This document shows, piece after piece, positions 1-9,054 of a stretch of 64,000 nt of DNA. How positions within the stretch are numbered: position 1 is the first letter of the stretch; each line of letters opens with the position of its first letter. Source of the stretch: Apis mellifera (lineage: Eukaryota > Arthropoda > Insecta > Hymenoptera > Apidae); assembly GCF_003254395.2 (NCBI RefSeq), contig NC_037639.1, positions 8,174,501 to 8,238,500 on the forward strand. The letters are read 5' to 3'. A model generated the notes under the pieces. It was not told the origin of the DNA and ran no database searches. It was given only the letters and a program-made list of their open reading frames with translations. A program made the position numbers and the translations under genes.

Positions 1-1320
1 TGAAGTCTGCGTGGCGGTGTATAATAAATAGAATATAAAAAAGAAAGAAAAGAACTATAGAGACAACAATGTAGTACGAAGGATGATACAAATAAAATCG
101 ATGATCGCACTGTTAATTTATTGAACTCGCGAGCACGTGTTCAAGTACGCATTTGAACGCGCACGTTCAACATTTTCGAACGATACAATACGAGAGAATA
201 AAAAAAAAAAAAATGAAAAAAACAACAAATGGTGGATTCGATGATCATAGGAGTCAAGAATTCATCGTTTTACTCGCATCATGTCGTTTTTTTTTTATCA
301 TTACCCCGCCGAATACGCAATTTATTCGCTATTAAATTTGATATTTCTTTTACTAGTAAATATAGAATATCGAGTGTGATTATTCGTAGCGTAATGATAG
401 CGGATAATAAATATAATACAGATCTATAGATAAAGTTCGGTATGATACAACTATAATACAAAAATTTTATTTTTTATTTCTCGCTTCGTGATCAGTCTCT
501 CTTTCATACATTACCATACTTTCGTTCGTTCGCTCGTTCTTCTTTCGACGAACTCGATTGAAGCGAGGAATTTCGGATTTTTTCATGACGATACTTCACA
601 TATTCGTGAAAGTGTCACGGTTGCAAGAACCGCGGTCGGAACTTACAGATTTGTCGCACCTTACATAATTTTTGTAACACTCGACTATCCAACGGGCGAT
701 CCTTGTATTTTCGAATGTCACACGTGTCTCATAACACTCGCACACGTCATACTCTATCACACTTGGCCATTTTCACTCACGCACTCTTCACGTGTCATAT
801 ATAAGATTTTACCTATTATACGGCACTCTCTTAAATTCCTCTGCCTCTAAGATGAGGCAAGAGTCACTTGTACATATTTAATTAGGAATTTATTTACACG
901 CGTGCTAATTATCCTGATCGCGACTCTTAGCAAAGAACGATTCTCCGCCATTACAATATTCTTCGATAGATTTCGATTCGATTATTGGCGCTGACGTCGC
1001 GACTAATCGCAACTTATCGTTTGATTCGATTATCGCAACGAATATGATCAGTGTACGACATGATGTTCACAGTGAAGTAAAAAAATTTATATTCGTGACA
1101 TGTGAGTGGGAATATTATAAAGAAAATAAATGGTAAGTACTATATATATATACTAAAATAGCAAGTTGATTTAGTTCGTATTATTTAATAATTAGCTTCT
1201 TATGTAAATTTTAAATTAAAGTGATTCATCATATGATTTGTCAGTTACAATGTTTCTATAAGCGATAAAGGAATGAGTGACAAAGAACCGTTCGTCAATC
1301 AATATTATCAGTAATTCGAT
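1..1320. other. AT-rich flank downstream of ephrin, no gene seen
   Basis: I see no convincing coding sequence. The stretch has A- and T-rich tracts (for example 200-220 and 286-298), a distal TTTATT (minus-strand AATAAA) at 889-894, and a CRE-like TGACGTCG near 990. A plus-strand frame at 488-850 begins at GTG rather than ATG and shows no domain. It may belong to a long ephrin 3' UTR or to intergenic DNA. Confidence 0.5.
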
Positions 1321-1536
1321 TTAACTGAAATTTTTACACGCGAGATTATGGTCTTTAAAGGAAAGAATTTTCGCGTTTTTCTCACATATATATTTATCAT
1401 TATTATATACTATAGATATATTGCATCTCGCTTGAGGATAGTTAGCACGCTGTTCATTTCGTTCTTTTTCTTCGTATTTCCAATAAATACCTAGAATTAG
1501 CGTAATGATAAGAAGGACAACCAATACGACTACCAT
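1321..1536 (-). CDS. Candidate 71-residue single-pass membrane peptide
   Basis: I do not recognise this frame. It begins with a true ATG at 1536-1534, preceded directly by an in-frame TAA, and ends at 1321. Residues 2-17 are strongly hydrophobic (VVVLVVLLIITLILGI), followed by a charged stretch (WKYEEKERNEQR) and a C-terminal region with three cysteines, a possible N-glycosylation site and a YNNDKYIC segment. The layout of an N-terminal membrane anchor and charged flank is protein-like. However, a 71-codon frame in AT-rich DNA is expected by chance, and no promoter or poly(A) signal singles it out. It lies downstream of the ephrin stop on the same strand, so it could sit in a long 3' UTR. Confidence 0.15.
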   Translation of the reverse strand: MVVVLVVLLIITLILGIYWKYEEKERNEQRANYPQARCNISIVYNNDKYICEKNAKILSFKDHNLACKNFS

Positions 1537-2030
1537 TTATAGTAGTGATAATAGTGGGCATACTATAATAATGTCTAGTAGTAGCGTTTCTCCTCATTTC
1601 GTCTTTCTTCGTCTTTGTAATCTTAGCTACATCTTCTTTCTTCGTTTTCGAATAGTTTCAATATGGCGGCGTTGCTGCTCGTGTGTCGTGCGTGTCTCTT
1701 CTCTTGACATTTAACGTTTATTTATTTTTTACCAACTCTTCATTCTTCTTAAATCGTATTCTCTTTTATTTTCATTAAATTTTCGTTTTTTTTTTTTTAA
1801 AGTTGTTCGTTTTTGTCTTTCTTCCATCCCGATTAAATTTTCTCGTTCTCTTTTTCTCTCGAGGCAGTCCGACCATAAATCGTGCACGTTTTATTTTTTC
1901 ACGATCGAGGGGCGGCTGCGCGAGTGCGCGTGCACACGCGTGCCTCAAGAAATTAATTAAACGTAGGATAATCACAGAAAAAGGGGTTTCGACGTATGAG
2001 ATATACGTTCTCGTCAGTAATGTTGTCACT
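1537..2030 (-). other. Ephrin 3' UTR, proximal part
   Basis: This sequence follows the ephrin stop codon. It includes a moderately GC-rich patch at about 1905-1945 with CG and GT/CG runs, then T-rich sequence. No conserved protein frame is visible on either strand; the short frames here are chance. Poly(A)-signal candidates lie inside it at 1717-1726 and 1765-1770. Where the transcript really ends cannot be told from sequence alone. Confidence 0.6.
1717..1726 (-). terminator. Overlapping AATAAA poly(A) signals for ephrin
   Basis: On the minus strand this reads AATAAATAAA, two overlapping AATAAA hexamers about 305 nt after the ephrin stop. A further AATAAA lies closer to the stop (complement of 1765-1770) and another distally (complement of 889-894). 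This is the strongest proximal candidate for 3' end formation. If it is used, the small ORF at 1536-1321 lies outside the ephrin mRNA. Confidence 0.45.
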
Positions 2031-2188
2031 TCACCGCAATAATTGCGGCAGAATCGCGCTGATCAACAAGCTTCCCATCAGCACTACAAACAATTGGCTG
2101 TACCGATCTTGAACACGGCTGGAACTCGCTCCATTATAAGTCAATTCTTCGTTCTTCACCACTTCGTTCGGATGGTCTGAATATTCCT
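2031..2188 (-). CDS. Ephrin: Ephrin exon 5: C-terminus with probable GPI-anchor signal
   Basis: This final coding exon gives residues 291-342. After an acidic and polar stretch (KEYSDHPNEVVKNEEL) comes NGASSS at 309-314, a small-residue cluster suited to a GPI omega site. A short polar spacer follows, then a hydrophobic segment at 323-337, and only five residues (PQLLR) before the TGA at 2033-2031. A hydrophobic C-terminus with almost no tail is the pattern of a GPI-attachment signal, as in A-type ephrins. There is no cytoplasmic region with tyrosines or a PDZ-binding end as in B-type ephrins. A single-pass membrane protein with a tiny tail is the alternative. The acceptor is TTCTGTGTCTATAG|AGG; starting the exon at 2188 (phase 1) fits exon 4 and makes Lys291 from A+AG. 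Confidence 0.9.
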
Positions 2189-2450
2189 CTATAGACACAG
2201 AAAAGAAAATAATTGTTAATAATTGTATATAATCGATAACCACTTAATTCTTAAATATTAAAAATAGGTTAAGAATTTACGAATATCTTAATTATTAATA
2301 ATATTGCTTATACTGCTTCATATATTTATCAATATTACTTTTAATTATACATTGTAATAAAGTTGTATAGTGTAATAATTTCAAGATTCTAGATTCTTAT
2401 TTAAAATATTTTAAGTTTCTACACTTTTATTTTCAAATTAAATTCATTTT

Positions 2451-2460
2451 TATATATTTA
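2451..2460 (+). promoter_or_regulatory. TATA-like element upstream of candidate nested gene
   Basis: TATATATTTA lies about 140 nt before the candidate ATG at 2594. A start site some 25-30 nt downstream would give a 5' UTR of about 110 nt. The surroundings are AT-rich, so a TATA-like word is cheap by chance; it matters only together with the exon, intron and poly(A) signals that follow on the same strand. Confidence 0.2.
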
Positions 2461-2593
2461 ATGAACACAATGTTATTTTAATTTCAAGGAAAGAGGTCAA
2501 GAACATCTCGAAATTTCTTCAAATTTCTCCAGTTTGAAACAAAACTTTCACGAGCTTTGGTAGAAAAAGTTACTTCATTACAAGAGCCAACCA

Positions 2594-2652
2594 ATGATAT
2601 CTGTCGATATCGAAGAGGAAACTTCAACTTCCAACCAGGTTCCAGCTTATAG
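2594..2652 (+). CDS. Candidate nested gene, exon 1
   Basis: This is the first coding exon of a candidate plus-strand gene lying wholly inside ephrin intron 4. The ATG at 2594 opens 19 codons (MISVDIEEETSTSNQVPAY) plus AG, followed by TATAG|GTGAGTAA, a perfect GTGAGT donor in phase 2. In-frame stops lie upstream, so the ATG would be the start; its context (C at -3) is weak. The peptide is acidic and serine/threonine-rich. In another frame the same stretch is open from about 2490 and stops on TAG at 2650-2652, the last bases before the donor, so an alternative reading exists. The family is unknown. Confidence 0.28.
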
Positions 2653-3222
2653 GTGAGTAATTATTATCAACTTTTGCTTTTGCATGAAATGAAACGCATT
2701 AGATATCGCATAGATCGATATTCGTAAATCACGAATTACGTGAGACATGATTGAATTTCGAAATTAAAGAAATTCAAATTGTTGTTACAAATAAGGACGG
2801 AATGATCGGTCTCGAGTTATTTCAATTCGACATCTTGGGAACACGAATTTTTTGTCGAGTCTCGAACCGGACAGATCACTTCGTTAATGATCATGTCCTA
2901 GCTATCGATGGAATGTAAATGTGTGTGCATCCACCACATTGCATTTTCAAGTCAAATTATCATAGATGATAACATAAAAAAGAGTATACAAGAGTATACA
3001 AGAGCGACAGATGGTCGTCGAGAAAGATGGTTGAATTGAAACCTCGATTACTTTTGATTATTTTCTAGCTTGTTTGATTATTCTCTATCTAGCACATATT
3101 TCGAGAGTTGAAAGGGTCCCTTTCTATGATTTCTATCAGACGTTTTTTACGTGAAATTTTTTAGATAATTTTTTTCTATTGCCCACGATTTTTCCTCCTT
3201 TTAATCTGTGTGTATGCAATAG

Positions 3223-3469
3223 ATATTCGAAATTTGTTATCCTACTTTTAAAGATTTTTAAATCCAATCAGATTGCCAATTTTATTCAAGTTTCGATTAT
3301 ATTTCGAATATTTTGTTATCAATCGTTAATGTTAATGAAATCGGAATTGGATCAAATATCGGATCTAAATGTGAAAGAAAAATCGTATTTCACGGACCAA
3401 CGCCTCGATCATACACGAGTGTATGATACGGTTTTAAAAGTTTCACGTGCGATCAACCAATGTAAATGA
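3223..3469 (+). CDS. Candidate nested gene, exon 2
   Basis: An acceptor with a long pyrimidine-rich tract (CCTCCTTTTAATCTGTGTGT, then ATGCAATAG|A) lies 570 bp after the candidate donor and restores the frame: AG+A makes an arginine codon. The exon then reads open to a TGA at 3467-3469, giving 101 residues in total. Residues about 23-56 are rich in Ile, Leu, Phe and Val and could form one or two membrane segments. The C-terminal half is polar (MKSELDQISDLNVKEKSYF and onward). An AATAAA at 3621-3626 lies about 150 nt after the stop. I do not recognise the family. Phase agreement, tract and poly(A) signal speak for a gene; the AT-rich composition and lack of homology speak against. Confidence 0.28.
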
Positions 3470-3620
3470 TCATTCATTTTGACATAATTCATACAAAGTA
3501 TCGGGCGATTGTAATAAGTAGAACGAGCTACGAAAAGGGACAATATAATTTTAAAGCTCATTAAAATTTATTTGCTCGTTATTTACTTTATCCGATTTAA
3601 TACGACCGAACGATAAGCCG

Positions 3621-3626
3621 AATAAA
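3621..3626 (+). terminator. AATAAA poly(A) signal after candidate nested gene
   Basis: A plus-strand AATAAA sits about 150 nt beyond the stop of the candidate two-exon gene. The hexamer is common in AT-rich DNA, so it supports the model only weakly. Confidence 0.25.
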
Positions 3627-4471
3627 TTACGTAAAATGATTGTTTGGCACGCAATGGACCGTCACGTTCAACTACATAACGGTAATTTAATGATCGAAGC
3701 GTCGACGACGTTCCTCTTTGACTCGGTGGTACTCGGACGATGGAAAAGAAAGATTTCGCACGATCGTGGACCCGCGCTTGCCGTATTTTCGAAAAGAAAA
3801 AATATCAATTATGCAATGCTAATAACGAACCGCGTTGATTTCTTCAAAAAAGAAAAAAGAAAAACGATTTACACAACGATAACGAGCAGTAAAGTCGTCG
3901 GCTACGAGTAGTTTATCTTAATTTTATGCAACAGTGATGCCGATACAAAGTGATAATTATCAAAATTGGACAAAAAGAAAGGGACGATTAAAAACATCTT
4001 AACGACATATCGATAAGGGACACATACAGGATCAATTTCCCTTTAATACACTTAAGATATTACTTAATTATTTAAATCGCTCGTTATTTAACTATATAAT
4101 TCCTCATTAGTATAATCCATAATTAAATTCGACCAATTCAATTCGAGTACTAGATTTCGTAGACTAGATTTAATTCGCAATTAATGAAAAAAAAAAACTC
4201 TTCTTTTCCACGATTAATTTCGACGAGACGCGACGACGAGAGAAATTTCGCGTAAGAAAAATAAAAGGAGTATAAAAAAGAGAAAGAGAAAGAGAGAGAG
4301 AGAAAAGGAGGGATTCAACAAGTAGGGAGCGAAGGGGAGACAGAAGGAGGGAGAGAGAAAAAAATGAAAGAATCATTGGCCGAGATAATGGTCGCGAGGA
4401 GCATGGAGAAACTCGTTTCGCGGCAAAGAGAGCAGGTGGCAAGAGTCGGTGGGGCGGTGTGTTATACGTAC
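3627..4471. other. Remainder of ephrin intron 4
   Basis: This is non-coding as far as I can see. It has AT-rich stretches and, at about 4275-4365, a purine-rich GA/GAAA tract just downstream of exon 4 (a CT-rich tract on the transcribed strand). Pyrimidine tracts beside a weak donor such as GTACGT can bind splicing factors of the PTB type, so it could influence exon 4 use; that is inference. A plus-strand frame of 91 codons at 3636-3911 shows no domain. Confidence 0.5.
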
Positions 4472-4777
4472 TGTTCTTCTTCTTCTGGCCGATCGAGGTC
4501 TTGGGCGGCGAGGAGGACGGCGGTCCATTGTGAATCGGAGGCTGATGCGGATGCACGGGGTAGATGGCCGGAGGGGGCACGTGGGGCAGGGTCGGCGCCG
4601 CCGTGGCCGGTTGATGATGATCGTGATGATGATGAATGCTGCCCCCTGGGTAGAATCGATCTCCGCCCTTGAGGACGCTCGGTGGTGGCGGGGGTGGTAT
4701 CCCAGCGGCTCCTCCACCCAAAACAGCGGTGCTGGTCGAGCTGCTGCTTGGCACGGTGCTGCTGGTCACGGCCACGG
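4472..4777 (-). CDS. Ephrin: Ephrin exon 4: low-complexity Ser/Pro/His-rich stalk
   Basis: This exon encodes residues 189-290, the linker between receptor-binding domain and membrane anchor. It is low in complexity: a Ser/Thr-rich start (likely O-glycosylated), a glycine/alanine patch, six prolines at 216-221, a histidine cluster at 237-243, a Pro/His-rich stretch and a lysine cluster at 287-289. No folded domain is visible. The acceptor is TGTCGTATTTCAG|CC and the donor AACA|GTACGTAT, less canonical than the other donors. It is a symmetric phase 1-1 exon of 306 nt, but joining exon 3 directly to exon 5 makes a TAG stop at the junction. Stalks of ephrins vary in length and sequence, so homology alone would not identify this exon; phase and position do. 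Several plus-strand frames across it are antisense shadows. Confidence 0.88.
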
Positions 4778-6864
4778 CTGAAATACGACACGCAGATCGG
4801 CATTAAACATTTTCCTATCTCTCCTAACATTCTTATTACATTGTCATGCTCGCGAGTCAGCACGGCCTTTTTTTTTTTTCACCGTTCCCTGGTATAACAA
4901 CGCCGTGGCCTCGGGTACACTCCGTTGCGGCTATTGAATTTTAGCGTGTAATCTCACCGCCACTTTTTTACCTGGTTCACGAGTTGCGTGCAATTTCCAA
5001 CCTCGAGTCTCGATTACTGTTGTTACGCGCGCCCGCGCAACGAACATCGTTCGTTGTTCACGTTGGTGTTTCCAGCCGAATGATTTAGGATAACATCGCG
5101 TCGACGAACAAGTTTCGATTTTAACTCGTGGAAACGGCAAATCGCGCACTGGTTTTGCGTAATTTTCAACGGGGAGAATCGCGCGTAGAATCGCGACCGC
5201 GACCGTCGACGATTGCTCGTAAATGGGACGAGTGTCCGGTGAATAGCCATCGATTTCAATTACCTATGTATACATATACATATATATATATATAGGCGCG
5301 AGCGTGTAAGGTTCGGTTATTTTAAAACGGGCTCCGAATCGAAATACAGACGAGGTTATGATTGCGTCCGTTAAATTTTATTTAATCGGACTGCCGATCA
5401 TTTGCCCATCCTGATCGTAATAGTAGAATCGCGCGTAAACCGTTACAGTTATAACCGTAAAACGCGGTATCGTAAAAATTTGATAGGTAGTAGAGGATTT
5501 GTGGTTCTCGCAAACGTGAAAACCAACCGAGGATTCTTGACTCTGCCCGCGACTCCGTTTAAAAACGGTTTTTATGGAATGAAAAGATATTTTTATACTA
5601 TTTTTTTACAAAAATTTATTTCCAAGGATTAATTTAATTATCGGAGATTACGGTTTATTTATTAAAACCGATCGACTGTTAATTATAAAACTATAAAGAG
5701 AGAGAGAAAACACGGCAACCATAAGGAATGACAAATATTCCGTGTACACGGTCGAAACTTCGCAAGCGCACAAAGAGCGAGGAGGAGAACGAACCTCGAC
5801 CGGTGGAATAAAGTCGAAGATTAATTTCGCATTTTCGTCGGCTAATTGCCGGCGTAAATGTCTTTCGCCGCGGTCGCGCTCGCGGCGCAAAGAAGAGAAG
5901 CCCGTCTGAAATTTTCCGCGAGATTAACATTTCTCGCGGTTCGTGGCTGTTGATAGTAATCGTAGAGGAGCATCAGTACACGAGCGTGCTCACGCTCTGA
6001 TCCCGCAATGAACACACAACACGGTAGAGAGCCGCGGAAGGATTTCGAGGTCGGGAGAGCCTCGTGGAATCTTGAATGCCCGAGACTCGATGGGAGAAGG
6101 AAAGAGAGAAAGGGAGTTCAGAGTTCTCGGCCGGCGAAATAGCTAGTCATTATGGCGCATGAATCGTCCCCGACGAGTGAGTTGGGCCGGTGGCAGGGAA
6201 GAAGGTGAAAGAAGGTGTCTCGGGAGAACGAATTAGGGAGAGAAGAGATCGGGCGGGCTCTAAGAATGAAATAGTGGGATTTATCGTGTTCTGGGTCAGC
6301 TTTCGGTCCTCTAACCGCAACAAATGGTGCACGAGTAACAATTATAATTGATAGGGATTATTTAAGAGGGGAGGAGCGCAGAGATGGTCGATGGCGAGGG
6401 AGAGGATGAATCGCGCTCGAAGCGGAAGATCAAGGAATCGAACCGTCTGTCGTTACGGGGGAAGGTCCTCCCCTTTGTTAACTGATTAGGAGATAATGAA
6501 TTTATGACATGGACTTCTTTTTCTTCGATTCGTTTCACTCTCCCTGTTGCTCGTGAACACGGTGAGCTGATGCATTGACGCGAAACCGTGAAGGTCTTAA
6601 ACGTGATTTACACGCGAAATGAAAAGGCGGCGCAGGCGACGTAGACAACGACTATAATTTCAGATTATGATAATCGGACCCATTAGAATACTGGTCGTAC
6701 ATGTGAAATGACTTCTCGCGGTAGGACAGAGGTTTTTGTTCGTTGTACGAGGATATAAGGATACGATTGTAAACGGGATTTGATTCACTTCCCACTCAAC
6801 TGCGAGATATCTTTGAGATAGATATTTTGATATTTTTATTCGATGAAAAAAAATGAATACTCAC
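4778..6864. other. Ephrin intron 3
   Basis: The intron is 2087 bp with no coding exon visible on either strand. It holds a T run at 4867-4880, a short TA repeat near 5276-5294, and a CpG-rich middle part. The minus-strand frames at about 4931-5259 are chance products of CpG-rich sequence; they lack splice signals in the right phase. Confidence 0.6.
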
Positions 6865-7168
6865 AATTGTTACGCGATGTCGCTGATGACGACGAGGTGT
6901 CAGCTTCGTTGCGGCAGCACACTTTGAAGACCACCTTCATGTTGTTACTTGTGCATCGTCCACCGATGCGTTTGTGGAGGTCGTCCTTGGACGAAGTGCT
7001 GATGAAATAGTAATCGTGGCCTGGCAGGAACTCCAGGCCTTCGGGTTGCGGTGTGAACGGCCTGAAGGTGATCGTGAAGTACATAGTCTTATACGGGTTG
7101 TTACAGACCGCTATCACTCGCGGATTCGGATTTGTTATCCGACATGTTTCGTACTCCTCTTTGGACAC
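6865..7168 (-). CDS. Ephrin: Ephrin exon 3: receptor-binding domain, second half
   Basis: This exon encodes residues 88-188. It holds the most diagnostic part of the ephrin domain: VSKEEYETCRITNPNPRVIA, YFTITFRPFTPQPEGLEF, DYYFISTSSK and GGRCTSNNMKVVFKVC. Cys96, Cys109 and Cys159 are in the family positions; two further cysteines, 171 and 172, follow the last strand. The segment at about 122-134 corresponds to the G-H loop that enters the Eph receptor pocket. The acceptor is TATTTCACAG|GTG (phase 0) and the donor AACAATT|GTGAGTATT, a perfect GTGAGT (phase 1). Retaining intron 3 would add only nine residues, the first three being Cys-Glu-Tyr, before a stop. The last codon is split with exon 4 to give Ser189 and complete a third N-glycosylation sequon at N187. 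Confidence 0.97.
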
Positions 7169-8087
7169 CTGTGAAATACATGATGCATCTAAGAACAAGC
7201 TACTGACGCGAATCGAATGGCAGCGCTATTTATTTGTCACGTAATAGCCTTCTCTTTCAATGTTTTTTCTTATTTTTTTATTTTTCTTTTTTTTTTTTTT
7301 TTCATCGGGTTCTATAGAAACGACAATTCTTTGTAGAAGATTCTAGAGAGAAAGATTTTCTTGTGGACGATTCGTTGTTTGACGACTTTCAGAATTCTTT
7401 CCCGTTCTCCGTAACGCATAGCTGTAGAAAAAGCTGATTCGTGTTTCTCGGTCCCCTCGATATACAGTTAAGAGGGAGAAAATATCTGTTGTTGGGTTCG
7501 AACGCTATCGAGACAATGCGAGGAGGGAAGGATATCGAGACGGTGATTAGATCCCGACGATGATTCGTGGTGCTTGCGTCATTGCTTTAGGGTATACACG
7601 GCGTAGAAATCTCGTAGATAAAAGCGAGAGAGGGGGGGTAAAAAACTTTCCTTGGAAACGATTTGATTTATGAAACGCGGTGATTTTTATCCCCGCGTAC
7701 AAACATCGTTACGAGTTTCTCTAATTAAGGAATGATTGCTACGCGGTAATTCGTCATGAATATTTTTAAAAAGAGCGGGTGAAACAACGTTCCAACATCC
7801 CCTCGAAGGGCGTCAAAAGTTGGCTACGAAGCGGAAGTCGTTCGGGGGGTCTGATACGAGCGAGTTAACGAACGAGTTTCGAGTAGTAACAGCTGTCTAA
7901 ACAACACACGGAACACCCTTTGACAATTTTTTATTTCGCATAATGGGTCAACAGTCGTGTAACTCGATTTATCTGTCGATCCCATTACTATGGCGGACCA
8001 GAATACTCGGACAATCGTGACAATCCTTTTTCTTTTTTCGTCGAGATTCCTCGCGTTACGATACGATACAAAGATATTGGAACTTAC
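7169..8087. other. Ephrin intron 2
   Basis: The intron is 919 bp and separates the two halves of the receptor-binding domain. It contains a T-rich tract at about 7258-7302, next to the exon 3 acceptor region, and a G run near 7632-7638. No coding frame or RNA gene is seen. Confidence 0.6.
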
Positions 8088-8229
8088 ATTGTAAATGATA
8101 TACTTCTCCGCGTCCTCGTCATACGTTCCTGGCTGGTACACAGGACATATTATGTTCACTTGATCGTACTCGAACGCCGCGTTGTTCTTGTTCACGTCTA
8201 TTATATGGTCTGTGTTGTCTATTCGAAAT
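8088..8229 (-). CDS. Ephrin: Ephrin exon 2: receptor-binding domain, first half
   Basis: This exon encodes residues 40 (last base) to 87 of the ephrin. It contains FRIDNTDHIIDVN, then NIICPVYQPG with Cys68, then DAEKYIIYN. These are hallmark segments of the ephrin beta-barrel that binds the Eph receptor. In the family the first cysteine pairs with a later one, here probably Cys68 with Cys109. The acceptor reads TTTTTCTGTTACAG|A and the donor TACAAT|GTAAGTTC, phase 0. The last residue, N87, forms an N-glycosylation sequon (N-V-S) across the junction with exon 3. It is the second coding exon, separated from exon 1 by the very long intron 1. Confidence 0.96.
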
Positions 8230-8970
8230 CTGTAACAGAAAAACAGACGATCGTCAATAATATTGAATGCGACCCTTTCGAACGCGACACGAGCCTCGCG
8301 TATTAAAAAAATTAAACCTAAGTCTAAATAGCGGGGGCTAACACAGGATGTGTTACGTGTACGCATACGTACGTATCCAACACGGAGGGGAGAAAGATCG
8401 AAGCGAGTTCTAACAATAGCCAAAAGAATCATTTATATTTCCGACGCCTCCATCTCCGGGCGCCGTTCAAAACGTATCGGATAAAAAATTAATCATCGTA
8501 CGGTGCGATTAAATACGTTTAACAGTCACGTTTCGTTCAACGCGTTGTTTCTCTCGCCGCGGGATATCCGCGCGATAGTTTCGAGATAGTTTCCGCGTAT
8601 ATCGGAAACGAGGCTATCCTCGTGAATACGTTCGCGAAATTCCAACGCCTTGGGAGGAGGTTCTCGGGAGGAAGGGGTGCAGGGTTCTTCTTCCTCCGGA
8701 TCCGTCGGTAGCCAGGTCAGGAAAGGGAGAAAAAGAAACGACACGAGGCTCGCCCTCGTAGGCACCCAATGTCAGATAGGCAGGCGCCCATGGTGTCGGG
8801 ACCCCACGTAAGTGTACATACAGCCTCTGCACCTATGTACACGGAGGCACGCATACAATCGGGTTTGTATATATGTATAGGCTCGATTGTATTATGTAGC
8901 GGGGCTTGCTGGATACTTGGCGAGGATGGAACGAAAGGTCGGTGAAAGAGTGGAAGGGAAGGTAAGGTAA

Positions 8971-9054
8971 AGAAGAGGAGAAGGAAGAAGCAGAAGGAGG
9001 AGGAGGAGGAGAAGAAGAAGAAGAAGAAGAAGGAGAAGGTGGAGAAGGTGGAGG
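8971..9054. repeat. GAA/GGA trinucleotide-rich tract
   Basis: This 84-bp purine tract is made of imperfect GAA, GAG and GGA units and lies about 750 bp upstream of ephrin exon 2 in intron 1. It reads as poly-Leu/Ser on the other strand, which explains the short frames there. Confidence 0.9.

Noticed and set aside
4364..4863. Overlapping 70-133-codon frames on both strands across ephrin exon 4
   Set aside because: They are shadows of the low-complexity Ser/Pro/His exon; only the frame with matching splice phases continues the ephrin.
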